From Streptomyces griseiscabiei (GTDB lineage: Bacteria > Actinomycetota > Actinomycetes > Streptomycetales > Streptomycetaceae): a stretch of 64,000 nt of DNA. The notes under the pieces were generated by a model. The model did no database searches. It was not told where the DNA came from and worked only from the letters and a program-made list of their open reading frames with translations. The position numbers and the translations under genes are program-made. Positions 20,110 to 29,211 of this stretch are shown here, in pieces (positions within the stretch are counted from its first letter, which is position 1; every line of letters begins with the position of its first letter). The stretch covers positions 1 to 64,000 of the forward strand of contig NZ_JAGJBZ010000001.1 of NCBI RefSeq assembly GCF_020010925.1, in the 5' to 3' direction.

Positions 20110-20958
20110 TCAGTCGCCTCGTGCGTCCTCCCGCGCCCGGTCCATCGCCTGGGCGAACGCGGGGTCCCGGCGGCGGCGCTGGTAGACCGCCACGGTGGTG
20201 ATCCCGGCCGCCCCTGCGGCGGCCTTGACCGTGGCGCGGGGCCGGCTCAGCTCGTCGAGGAACACCTCCTCCCAGAACAGCACCGCGCCGTCGAAGCATT
20301 CGAGCGGCAGCGCGAAAGACGTCGCCTGCACCAGCGCGATACGGTTGATCACCCCGCCGATCAGCCGCCCTTCGGCGCAACCGGCACGCCAGCACTCCCA
20401 CAACGGGGTCGCCGGCAGCGCACCGACCGCCTCGCCGCCGGTCAGCAGCGTCGAGTAGAGCTTCTCCAGTTCTGCTCCGCGTGCCGCGGGCGCGGACTGC
20501 CAGGACCCGCCGAGTCCACAGGTGGCCACGTCGGCATGGAACCCGACCAGCCCCGTCCGCGCATAGAGCACCAGGTGCAGCAGTGAGATGCCGCTGTATC
20601 CGAGGATCGGCTTGGGGTCGGCCACGATCGCCTCGAAGTCGATCAGGTCGAGGTGACCGAGCGCCGTCTGCCCGCCGTCGTGCGCGATGACCGCGCGCAC
20701 CTCAGGATCTCGCAGCAGAGCGTTGAACTCCCCGGCGATCTCCGTCGGCGCAGCCGCGCTCCACCAACGGTGCCGCCCCGCGTCGAGTAGCGGTGCCCGA
20801 CGCACCCGGAACCCCATCTGCTCGAGCACGGCCACCGCCTCCTGAAGGTCGGGCTCGTAGACCGCGTCGAGCGGTCCGGAGAATGCCGCGACAACGACGA
20901 GATCTCCGGGCCTCAGGGCGCGAGGTCGAAGCAGTTGCGGCAGTGCAGAACCGGTCAC
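20110..20958 (-). pseudogene. S66 LD-carboxypeptidase/MccF-like fragment fused to an HTH-like tail
   Basis: Residues 1 to about 222 are an S66 serine peptidase: RPGDLVVVAAFSGPLD start, IAHDGGQTA, catalytic Ser in ILGYSGISLLHL, and GGVINRIALVQATSFALP followed by FDGAVLFWEEV. S66 enzymes run about 300-340 residues and need a His in a C-terminal GH motif, which is absent. Instead the last 55 residues, ELSRPRATVKAAAGAAGITTVAVYQRRRRDPAFAQA, look like the helix-turn-helix start of phage terminase- or transposase-type proteins. The join is in frame. The peptidase should be inactive. A separate S66 C-terminal piece lies at 57950-58135. GTG start with no clear ribosome binding site. Confidence 0.65.
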
Positions 20959-21129
20959 CGGCGCAGTGTCACAACACGCGCAACAGCACGCTACGCATTT
21001 ACCGATTGACCGGCCCAGCAGTCACCCGCACCGCCCGTGAGCGCCCGCACAGCCTCCGTCACGCGGCAACACCGCACTACAGCCCACCTGTCACGGCATG
21101 TCACAGATCACCGGACGTGACACAGCTCC

Positions 21130-22435
21130 TCAGAAGCCGAACGAGTTGTGCGGTTCGGGGTCGGTCCGGAACATTCGGGCAAGCTGTCCGATCGCGCTGT
21201 TGGTGTGCCCGGTGATGTGGCCCGCGTATGCCAGGTGGTACGCCGACATGCCACCGAAGTAGAGCGAGCTGAGCGCTGCGAGCCTGATCGTCAGGTCCGC
21301 CGTCTCGTCGGTCGGAACACACGTCACCACGGGGCCGTCCGCTTTCAGATGCCATGTCCTGTTGTTCGCCCGGCACATCTGGTCGTCGTCGATGGTGAGC
21401 CTCAGCTCGCCGGGCGTGACGTACGAGCGTTGTGTCAGGGCTCGGGGTACGTCGAGAAGGCGCGCCCAGAGGTTGTCCGTCTGGCGGGTGACGCGCATCG
21501 CCCGCGGGTTGGTGAGCATCCACCGCAGGGGTTCGTCGCGCGGACGACCTGGCGCCACGACGGTCTTGGTGAGGTCGAAGTCGATCAGCAGTCCCCACAG
21601 AGCGCGGTAGGCCACAGGGTTCGTCGCCTCCAGCGCTTCCACCACGAGTGTTCCCGCACGGTCTGCGGTCGGCGACCACGGCAGTCGGAAGTTGGCCATG
21701 CCGTCCACCTCGCCGTGCTGGTCGCGGTGGGCGAGAAAGCGCAGCGGTCCGTTTGTGCCGTCTGCTGCGTCGGACAGCCCGTCCCAGCGTCCGGGGAGAG
21801 GGCTGAGCTCCCCGACGCGCTGGGCACGCACGTCCGCATGCACCCGTGGCCAGGCCTTCTTCGCCTCTGCGGCGTCGACCAGCTCCAACGACCCGGGATC
21901 CGGCTCCGCCGGAAGGAGGGCCGCTTCGTGACGGGCCAGCTCCCACCGGGTGCGGTAGGTCGCGGGCGAGAACCCGAACCGTCCATAGATGCTTCCCTCG
22001 CTCGCGCTGAGCATCGCCAACGGCTCGCCTCGCTCCAGGGCCGCCTCGAACATGGCCTGCATCATCTTCCGCAGGTAACCGCGCCGGCGATGCGTCGCGA
22101 TCACCCCGGTAGCAGTGACACCGGCCATCCTCCCCACTCCCCCTCCGGGGAACCGTCACCTCGAAGGAGATGGCCGCCGACGCGCCGACACACCTGCCGT
22201 CGACGAACGTCGCGATCGGGTGGAAGGACTCATCCTTGATGTCGGCCGCCGACCACTTTTCGAGCTGCTCCGCGCTCGCAGGCATGCGCTGCGGAGGCCA
22301 CGGCTCGGGGCCACCGTGCCACGCGGCGTCCGCAGGCTCCCAGCTCGGTAACCCGTTCGCGAACGGCAATGCCCGGTAGTACCCAGCCATCTCGTCCCGC
22401 CGCGGCGGACGGACCTCAGTCACCATGCCAGACAT
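21130..22435 (-). pseudogene. Eis-type GNAT acetyltransferase, frameshifted
   Basis: About 430 residues in two frames. The N-terminal frame (from ATG 22435; ATG 22426 also possible) reads TEVRPPRRDEMAGYY to SFEVTVPRRG, then shifts near 22130-22137. The second frame resumes GRMAGVTATGVIATHRRRGYLRKMM, the acetyl-CoA pyrophosphate-binding motif of Eis proteins, and continues through the second GNAT-like and SCP2-like domains to a C-terminal Phe (NSFGF); Eis enzymes use that terminal carboxylate in catalysis. Eis-family enzymes acetylate amines, including aminoglycosides. The shift removes only one base of register, so it may be a real mutation or an assembly error. Confidence 0.78.
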
Positions 22436-22623
22436 TGCATCCACCGCCCTCGCAGACGAGCAACCGAATATCTGCTCAAGGCTTGTCCTTCAGCGGGACG
22501 GCCCTCAACGCGGCAGGTCAGTTCCGACTTGGATCTTCTGGGGTGGGGAAGGGCTGCTGACATCCGGCGCCCCATGTCACGCTCCCTGGCCGTCTGTATC
22601 GTGCACGGGCGACAATCGCCTGC

Positions 22624-24627
22624 ATGATCGAGTCCTCAGGTGGCCCGTCCGCCTTCCGTGACCTGTCCGCCTTCGTTGCCTGCCCCCGCGTCAACTCCCT
22701 TGCCCTGTCCGTCGATGGCACTCGTCTCGTCGCCGCCGTGCAGTCGCTGTCCGGGGACGGGACGCGGTTCGTGTCCGGTCTCTGGGAGATCGATCCGGCC
22801 GGGGAGCGCGACGCGCTGCGGCTGACCCGGTCCGACAAGGGTGAGTCGGGGCCGGTGTTCGGTCCGGACGGGACGCTGTACTTCCTGTCTGAACGCGCTG
22901 CCGAGGACGGCGATGAGGGCGCCGCGCTGTGGGCACTGCCGCCGCGCGGGGAGGCCGTCGTCGTGGCCCGGCACCCAGGTGGGATCGCCGCGGTCACTGT
23001 CGCCCGTGATTCCGGCGCGCTGTGCCACACCGCGGGGTTGCTGCCGGGGGCCGCCGACGCCGAGGCGCACGGCAAGCTGCGCGCGGCGCGAAAGGACGCG
23101 AAGGTCACCGCGATCCTGTACGAGGCCGGGCCGACCCGTGCGTGGGACCACGACCTCGGCCCGGCGGAGCCGCACACCTTCGTCCGTGCCGGTGCTGACA
23201 CGGAGCCGGTCGTCGCCGGTGGACAGGGGATCGGTCTGGAGGATCCGGGGGACGCGGCGTTGTCGCCGGACGGCACACGGGTGGCGTACCGCCGGTTCGT
23301 GCCCGGACGGGTCCCGGACGAGCATCGCACCGCCGTGGTGGTGGCCGACGCGGCGAGCGGTGAGGAGATTTACGTCGTCGGTGATCTGGAACACCTCTAC
23401 GAGGCACCGCGGTTCACCCACGACGGCTCGGCCGTCGTGTGCTGCCGGATGCGCTACCCGACGTACGACACCCCCTGGGAAGCGACTCTCGTCCGGATCG
23501 ACCTGGCCGATGGTGCGGTGCGGGACCTGCTGCCCGGATTCGACAACTGGCCCGGTGGCGTGGCCTGTTCACCGGCGGACGACACGCTCTTCTTCACATC
23601 CGACGAGCAGGGGCACGCGCCCGTCTTCCGGCGCGACCCGGACGGTGGCGTCACACGCCTGACCGGTTCGGGTGCCTACGGCTCACTGACCGTGGCCCCC
23701 GACGGGCGGACGCTCTACGCCCTGCGCCACTCGGTCGACGCGCCACCTACGCCCGTCCGGATCGACGCCTACATCGCCGACCAGACTCCCGCCCAGCTGC
23801 CCGCCCCTGACGGCGTCGGCCAACTGCCCGGCACGCTGACCGAGGTGCACGCGGAGGCGGACGACGGGTTCGTGCTGCGCGGCTGGCTCGTGCTGCCCGA
23901 GGGCGCCTCCGCCGAGCGGCCCGCTCCGCTGCTCGTCGCCGTCCACGGGGGCCCGCAGTTCAGCTGGAACGGCTGGACCTGGCGGTGGAACCCGTGGCCC
24001 TTCGCCGCACGCGGCTATGCGGTGCTGCTGCCGGATCCGGCCCTGTCGACCGGCTACGGGCAGATCAACCATCGGCGCGGCTGGGGACAGTGGGGCGGAC
24101 GCCCCTACACGGATGTGATCGCGCTGACCGACGCGACCGAGGCCCGCAACGACATCGATGCCTCACGAACGGCACTCGCCGGCGGCTCGTACGGCGGATA
24201 CATGGCGAACCGGGTCGCCACCAGCACCGACCGGTTCAAGGCGATCATCAGCCACGCGGGTCTGTGGGACCTGCGCATGTTCCAGGGCGACACCGATGCG
24301 CCCTGGTACTTCCAGCGGATCTTCGGCGACCCGCTGACCCGCCCCGAGCGCTACGAGGCCGACTCCCCGCACCTGGATGTCGCGAAGATCCGCACCCCGA
24401 TGCTGGTCATCCACGGCGCCAAGGACTACCGCGTGCCCGTCGGGCAAGGCGCCACCCTCTTCCAGGAACTGCAGCGGCACGAAGTCCCCGCGAAATACCT
24501 CTACTTCCCGGACGAGAACCACTGGGTCCTGAAGCCGAACCACGCACGCCTGTGGTACGAGACATGCCTCAACTTCCTCGACCACCACGTCCTCGGCACC
24601 GAATGGCAGCAGCCCGGCCTGCTGTGA
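22624..24627 (+). CDS. S9-family prolyl oligopeptidase-type serine peptidase
   Basis: A 667-residue cytoplasmic peptidase. The first about 400 residues are a beta-propeller with repeated blade edges (ALSPDGTRVAYRRF, FTHDGSAVVC, VAPDGRTLYALRH). The C-terminal alpha/beta-hydrolase domain has HGGPQFSWNGW, nucleophile Ser in AGGSYGGYMAN, Asp in HGAKDYRVPV and His in PDENHWVLKP. This is the acylaminoacyl-peptidase/S9C architecture. No signal peptide. No clear ribosome binding site precedes ATG 22624. It stands alone and is followed by a strong bidirectional hairpin. Confidence 0.9.
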   Translation: MIESSGGPSAFRDLSAFVACPRVNSLALSVDGTRLVAAVQSLSGDGTRFVSGLWEIDPAGERDALRLTRSDKGESGPVFGPDGTLYFLSERAAEDGDEGAALWALPPRGEAVVVARHPGGIAAVTVARDSGALCHTAGLLPGAADAEAHGKLRAARKDAKVTAILYEAGPTRAWDHDLGPAEPHTFVRAGADTEPVVAGGQGIGLEDPGDAALSPDGTRVAYRRFVPGRVPDEHRTAVVVADAASGEEIYVVGDLEHLYEAPRFTHDGSAVVCCRMRYPTYDTPWEATLVRIDLADGAVRDLLPGFDNWPGGVACSPADDTLFFTSDEQGHAPVFRRDPDGGVTRLTGSGAYGSLTVAPDGRTLYALRHSVDAPPTPVRIDAYIADQTPAQLPAPDGVGQLPGTLTEVHAEADDGFVLRGWLVLPEGASAERPAPLLVAVHGGPQFSWNGWTWRWNPWPFAARGYAVLLPDPALSTGYGQINHRRGWGQWGGRPYTDVIALTDATEARNDIDASRTALAGGSYGGYMANRVATSTDRFKAIISHAGLWDLRMFQGDTDAPWYFQRIFGDPLTRPERYEADSPHLDVAKIRTPMLVIHGAKDYRVPVGQGATLFQELQRHEVPAKYLYFPDENHWVLKPNHARLWYETCLNFLDHHVLGTEWQQPGLL

Positions 24628-24955
24628 CCAGGCAGAACCCGGAGGAAACAGTGAGGATGCGTCCATCCAGCCGTACACCTCACAGCCAGGGATCGGAAGC
24701 ACCTGCTGAGCTTGCCGCTCAACCTCGGCGCTCGACGAGACGGGCGAGTGATTCTGACGGACATAGCGGCGGCGAATCGGTGCTCCTGCTATCAGCAGTA
24801 CCGGCGAGGCGACAAGGACGGCCAGCGGGATCAGGGCTTTCACGGCCGTGAGCTTGACCCTCTCCTCATGGCGCATGCGCTCAGTGTGCTGGTCCTCTGT
24901 GTCGCTCGTCAGCCTGTTCTGCGAGGTTGGCGCCGACCTTGTGGTGGGTGGGACG
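24628..24955. other. Intergenic interval after the S9 peptidase
   Basis: About 330 bases. A minus-strand frame from about 24880 encodes a hydrophobic stretch (ALIPLAVLVASPVLLIAGAPI), but it runs on antisense into the peptidase gene without a natural end, so it is not called as a gene. Confidence 0.35.
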
Positions 24956-25003
24956 AGAGGGTTTCGGTGCACCGGTCGGCGAACCGGTGCACCGAAACCC
25001 TCT
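24956..25003. terminator. 21-bp perfect-stem hairpin
   Basis: Left arm 24956-24976 (begins AGAGGGTTTCGG) pairs perfectly over 21 bp with 24983-25003, leaving a six-base loop. It lies between convergent transcription units and should act as a bidirectional terminator. On the minus strand it forms the end of the transposase relic (RGFRCTGSPTGAPKPSRP), so the hairpin is part of transposon-derived sequence. Confidence 0.75.
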
Positions 25004-25180
25004 GCGGACGGGGGCGGGTGTGAGCCTGTTCGGCGGAGCCGGTCTCTCCCAGGTCCACCGGTCGACCGCATCCGAGCCGCGAACCCGTGGCCTGGTCCCG
25101 GCCGAGAGTCTGCTTGAACAGGCGAAACGTGTGCTCGATGTCGAAGCACCGGGGGAAGGACCGCCAGCAGCGGTCGACAT
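25004..25180 (-). pseudogene. C-terminal relic of a DDE transposase
   Basis: Minus-strand frames read FDIEHTFRLFKQTLG, then after a frame change RPRVRGSDAVDRWTW, then RPAPPNRLTPAPVRRGFR and GAPKPSRP. These blocks, in this order, are the C-terminus of a common Streptomyces IS transposase with an (F/C)DIEHTFRxxKQTLGW motif. The intervening WxW-to-LRRPWE segment is deleted. It abuts the MFS transporter stop, and the last residues of that protein may derive from it. Confidence 0.65.
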
Positions 25181-25185
25181 CTGCC

Positions 25186-26832
25186 TCAGCGGCGCCGGTG
25201 CCCGACCACCACAGCCGTACCGTCTTGTTGACCCCGCACAGCCGCCGGCGCTGTCCCGGCGCCCGGCCCGGCGTCCTTCTTCGCGAACCCGCGCCGGCCC
25301 GGCAGGACCGCGAGGACGATCAGTGTTCCGGCGGCCATGATGATCCCGCCGATGAGGCTGGTCTGGGCGACGCCGTGGGCGAAGGCCTGGTGGACGGCGT
25401 CCATCGCGGCCTGGGCCTGCTGGGGCCCGGCGGTGGGATCCTGCGCGACCCGCTCCGCGATGGCCAGTCCCCCGCCGACGGAGTCCTTGGCGATCTCCAT
25501 CGCCGCCGCCGGGAGCCGGTCGCCGACCAGGCCGGTCAGCTCGTCCCGGTAGGCCGTGCCCAGCAGCGAGCCCAGCACCGCGATACCCAGCGCGCCGCCG
25601 AGCTCCAGCGCGGTGTCGTTGGCACCGCCGCCGACGCCCAGCTCGGACTCGGGGAAGGAGCCCATGATCGTGTCGGTCGCCGGGGAGATGGCCAGTCCGA
25701 GCGCGAGGCCCAGCATCATCAGCGGGGTCAGGAAGTCCCCATACGTCGAGCTCTTGTCGATCTGGGTGAGCAGGAACATGCCCGCCGTGCCGATGACCAG
25801 GCCGGTCACGACCATCGGCTTCACCCCCAGCTTCGGGGTGAGTATCCCGGTCAGCGCGGACCCGAGGAACACCGCACCGCCCAGCGGCAGCAGCCGTACC
25901 CCCGTGTCCAGGGCGCCGTAGCCGAGGACGAACTGGAGGAACTGCGTCGCGTAGTAGATCACGGCGAACATGCCGAAGAAGAAGAACATCACCGCGAGCA
26001 TCGAGCCGGTGAAGGGGCGCAGCGCGAACTTCCGGACGTCCAGCATCGGGCGCGGGTGCCGCAGCTCCCAGGCGACGAAGGCGAGCAGACCGGCACCGGC
26101 GACCACGGCGGCGGTGACGGGGCCGACGCCCCAGCCGGAGTGCGGGCCCTCGATGGCGGCGTAGATCAGGGAGCCGACGGAGACGATCGACAGCAGACCG
26201 CCGACGTAGTCGATCCGGCCCATCCCCTCCGCCTTCGACGGCGGCACCAGGACGAGCGCGCCGGCCACGGCGAGGAGGGCGATCGGCACGTTGATCAGGA
26301 AGGTCGAGCCCCAGGCGTGGTCCTCGAGCAGCCAGCCGGAGACCAGCGGGCCGACGGCCACCGCGACCCCGGAGGTCGCGGCCCAGGCGGTGATGGCCTT
26401 GGCCCGCTCGCTCCGGGGGAAGGTCGCGACCACCAGGGAGAGCGTGGCGGGCATCACGACCGCGGCACCGATACCCATGATCGCGCGGGCCACGACGACC
26501 AGCGAGGTCTCGTCGACCATGCTCCCCATCACCGAACCGCCGGCGAAGATCAGCAGCCCCAGCACCAGCGCGCCGCGCCGGCTGTACTTGTCGCCGATCG
26601 CGCCCAGTACCAGCATCAGCGCCGCGTACGGGACGGTGTAGCCGTCGACGACCCACTGCAGATCGCTGCTGCTCAGCCCCAGGTCGGTGGTCATGTCGGG
26701 GGCCGCGACGATCAGCGACGTGTTCGCCATCACCGTGATCAGCAGGCTCAGGCACAGCACGAGCAGCGCCCACCAGCGCCGCGCGTAAGGCCCAGGCATT
26801 TTCTCCACGGGGGTGTTCGCAAGGAAGGACAT
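25186..26832 (-). CDS. DHA2-family MFS drug/proton antiporter
   Basis: A 548-residue inner-membrane protein with about 14 predicted transmembrane helices, as in EmrB/QacA exporters. The signature loop DKYSRRGALVLGLLIFAGGS, the helix 5 motif GPLVSGWLLEDHAWGSTFLINVPI and the alternating hydrophobic helices are clear. ATG 26832 follows AGGAG within a palindrome (CAGGAGCTCCTG) that could mask the ribosome binding site. The C-terminal tail (ending VVVGHRRR) is rich in Gly/Ala and abuts transposon-derived DNA. It is last in the minus-strand TetR-linked block and probably exports the toxic substrate handled by that block; the substrate is unknown. Confidence 0.9.
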   Translation of the reverse strand: MSFLANTPVEKMPGPYARRWWALLVLCLSLLITVMANTSLIVAAPDMTTDLGLSSSDLQWVVDGYTVPYAALMLVLGAIGDKYSRRGALVLGLLIFAGGSVMGSMVDETSLVVVARAIMGIGAAVVMPATLSLVVATFPRSERAKAITAWAATSGVAVAVGPLVSGWLLEDHAWGSTFLINVPIALLAVAGALVLVPPSKAEGMGRIDYVGGLLSIVSVGSLIYAAIEGPHSGWGVGPVTAAVVAGAGLLAFVAWELRHPRPMLDVRKFALRPFTGSMLAVMFFFFGMFAVIYYATQFLQFVLGYGALDTGVRLLPLGGAVFLGSALTGILTPKLGVKPMVVTGLVIGTAGMFLLTQIDKSSTYGDFLTPLMMLGLALGLAISPATDTIMGSFPESELGVGGGANDTALELGGALGIAVLGSLLGTAYRDELTGLVGDRLPAAAMEIAKDSVGGGLAIAERVAQDPTAGPQQAQAAMDAVHQAFAHGVAQTSLIGGIIMAAGTLIVLAVLPGRRGFAKKDAGPGAGTAPAAVRGQQDGTAVVVGHRRR

Positions 26833-26914
26833 CAGGAGCTCCTGAGGGGGACGGGGCGGACGAGCGGAAGCTCTTGATTGCCCATCGTGTGCGTCATGTT
26901 TTGCTCCGGAGCGC

Positions 26915-27922
26915 TCACTGGCTCGGGGAACCCGCCAGTTCGCGCAGGCGAGTGTTGTTCTGCAGCAACCACCGCATGGTCCGCGGCGGGCGCCCGAGCA
27001 GGGATTCCAGTTGGTCGGAGAGGACGTCGTACCGCCCGCCGGCGATCAGCCTGGTCTGGATCGTCAGGTGCGCCGCCACGTGCCGGGCCGTCGCCGGGTC
27101 GCCCAGAGTCTCCTGCAGGACGGTCTCGTCCAGGAAGGCGTCGTTCCATGCCTCCACTTCCTCGGGGATGTAGACGATCTGGCGTCCCAGCACGGCTGTG
27201 TAGTCCTCAGCGAACCCGTACATGTCCTTCAGCTCCGGGCCGGTGAGCGCGTAGGACTTCGAGATGTGCGGTGCGGGGTCGACCAGCATCTTCACGCACA
27301 CCTGTGCCACGTCGTGAACGGAGATGGGTGCAAGGCGCTGATTACCGAAGGGCAGGCGCAGTTCACCGTTGCTCAGCGGGCCCAGTTGCATCCAGGTCAG
27401 ATGGGGGTTCTCGGCGAACAGGGTCGCACGCACGTTGATGGTCGGGATGCCGGACCAGTCCAGCACCTTCTCGCAGACCCAGTGCGCCCGCTGCTGCGGT
27501 GACCAGTCAGTGACCAGTCCGCCGAGCCAGGATCGCCGCTCCTCATCCGGTGTGGTCATCTTCTCGAGGGTCATGTACGACTGCTCGTAGTTGGACAGGT
27601 GCACGAAGGCCTCGATGTCGCCCTGGGCGCGCGCCGCCGCGGCCATCAAGGTGAGGGCATCGGCGTAGTACGGCTGCGGGGTCATGCTGAAGTAGATGCG
27701 CTTGACACCCTTCAGCGCGGCGGCCACGTCCGCGAGTTTGAGCAGGTCGCCGACGAAGACCTCGGCCCCGGCCTCGCGCAACGACTGCGCGCGTTCGTCG
27801 TCCCGTCGCACGAACGCGCGCACCGAGTGGCCCTGTTCGAGCAGCACGTCGACCATCACCCTGCTCACGCCACCGACTTGGCCGCCGGCGCCGGTGATCA
27901 AAATGGGATTGCGTTCCGTCAT
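26915..27922 (-). CDS. NmrA-family NAD(P)-binding protein
   Basis: A 335-residue Rossmann-fold protein starting MTERNPILITGAGGQVGG (dinucleotide-binding TGAGGQVG). RAFVRRDDERAQSL provides the basic residues seen in NADPH-binding NmrA/HSCARG-type proteins, and FVHLSNYEQSY takes the place of the SDR catalytic Tyr region. The C-terminal half (APISVHDVAQVCVKML, YALTGPELKDMYGFAEDYTAVLG) matches the NmrA-like substrate domain. ATG 27922 is preferred since AAGGAC lies nine bases upstream; ATG 27937 is an alternative. It may reduce a substrate or act as a redox sensor in the TetR-linked block. Confidence 0.85.
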   Translation of the reverse strand: MTERNPILITGAGGQVGGVSRVMVDVLLEQGHSVRAFVRRDDERAQSLREAGAEVFVGDLLKLADVAAALKGVKRIYFSMTPQPYYADALTLMAAAARAQGDIEAFVHLSNYEQSYMTLEKMTTPDEERRSWLGGLVTDWSPQQRAHWVCEKVLDWSGIPTINVRATLFAENPHLTWMQLGPLSNGELRLPFGNQRLAPISVHDVAQVCVKMLVDPAPHISKSYALTGPELKDMYGFAEDYTAVLGRQIVYIPEEVEAWNDAFLDETVLQETLGDPATARHVAAHLTIQTRLIAGGRYDVLSDQLESLLGRPPRTMRWLLQNNTRLRELAGSPSQ

Positions 27923-28123
27923 TGCTGTGTCCTTCATCTGATTGGGTTGGTCGGCCGTTCAGGAAGCCGAGCATGTGGAGTCGTCAAGGCGGGCGAGGAC
28001 GTCGAGGAGTGTGGCGTCGGCCTCCGCAGGACGGTCCTGCTTGCCGGGTATGGCTGAACCCGTCTGAGGACTGATCAGCTTCCAGGCGAGCGGGTGACGG
28101 GCTGAGATCTCAGGGCTTCGAGA

Positions 28124-29170
28124 TCATCGGGTGGCCGCTTCGGGGCTTCCCTCGGTGATCTTCTGGAGGGCCGCGTCGGTGTCCGCGAGGGCCAGCATCC
28201 TGTTGATGTCGGCGCCGGCCAGTGCGCCGGCCGCTGCAGAGGCTCCGACCTGAGCGACCAGATCGGTGACGTTGCCGGCCACCCACACACCCGGCACCTC
28301 GGTGGCGCCGGCCATACCGGAGGCGAAACCGCGGCCCATGTTCGGCAGGTCCCGCACCGGCAGGCCCAGACCTTCCAGGCCCTGGGTGCGGGCCCGCATC
28401 GGCGCGGCGACCGCGAGGACGCGGCGGGCCACGACCTGCCCGTCGGCCAGGCGCACCCCGGCGAGGGCACCGTCCTCGTCGTCGACGACCTCGGTGACCG
28501 GGGTGTCGATGACGCGGATGCCGCGGGCGGCGAAGCGGGCGCGGCTGCCCTCGTCCAGGTCGGTGCCGTGGGTGAAGTAGGTCAGGTCCTCGGTCAGCTG
28601 ACGGAACAGATACGCGTGGCCGATGGCGGCCGGACCGGTGGCGAGGACACCGATGGGCTGGTCGCGCACCTCCCAGCCGTGGCAGTACGGGCAGTGCACC
28701 ACGCCGTGTCCCCAGTGCTCGGCGAGCCCGGGCACCTCGGGCAGGACATCCGTGAGGCCGGTGGCCACCAGGATGCGGCGGGCGGTGACGCGGCGGCCGT
28801 CGGCCAGAGTGACGGTGAACCGCAGGTCCCCGTCCACCGACGGGGCGGCAGGCTCGGCCGAGACCACCTCGCCGGACAGGACGCGTCCGCCGTACTGGCG
28901 CACCTGCTCCCGGCCCCGCCGGAGGATCTCGGAGGGCGGGGTGCCGTCCAGGGCGAGCAGACCGTGCACGGCCTGGGCGGGCGCGTTGCGCGGGGAGCCG
29001 CTGTCGATCACCACGACCGAGCGGCGGGAGCGGGCGAGGATCAGTGCACCGTTCAGCCCGGCGGCGCCCCCGCCGATCACCACCGCGTCGACGGCCCCCT
29101 CGGCCAGTGCGTCGCTCGTGTACGGAGGAGTCGGCACAGCCATGACCTCGCGCTCTTCCTTGTCAGTCAT
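28124..29170 (-). CDS. Thioredoxin-reductase-like FAD/NAD(P) oxidoreductase
   Basis: About 348 residues. The FAD-binding start is AVVIGGGAAGLNGALILARSRRSV; the redox-active segment CPYCHGWEV holds a CxxC like thioredoxin reductase, and VPGVWVAGNVTDLVAQVGASAAAGALAGADIN is the C-terminal FAD loop. This is the stand-alone flavoprotein group that oxidises small dithiols or dihydro compounds in secondary metabolism and stress operons. ATG 29170 is used (AAGGG upstream); ATG 29143 (MAVPTPP) is possible. It lies 41 bases after the alpha/beta hydrolase and is probably co-transcribed. Confidence 0.85.
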   Translation of the reverse strand: MTDKEEREVMAVPTPPYTSDALAEGAVDAVVIGGGAAGLNGALILARSRRSVVVIDSGSPRNAPAQAVHGLLALDGTPPSEILRRGREQVRQYGGRVLSGEVVSAEPAAPSVDGDLRFTVTLADGRRVTARRILVATGLTDVLPEVPGLAEHWGHGVVHCPYCHGWEVRDQPIGVLATGPAAIGHAYLFRQLTEDLTYFTHGTDLDEGSRARFAARGIRVIDTPVTEVVDDEDGALAGVRLADGQVVARRVLAVAAPMRARTQGLEGLGLPVRDLPNMGRGFASGMAGATEVPGVWVAGNVTDLVAQVGASAAAGALAGADINRMLALADTDAALQKITEGSPEAATR

Positions 29171-29211
29171 GGTTCGGTCAGCCCTTCGAGTTCTGGGTGG
29201 TTGGCGGGTGG

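Noticed and set aside
24163..24880. Minus-strand frame with a hydrophobic N-terminus after the S9 peptidase
   Set aside because: It runs on antisense into the peptidase gene with no natural end and no clear ribosome binding site.
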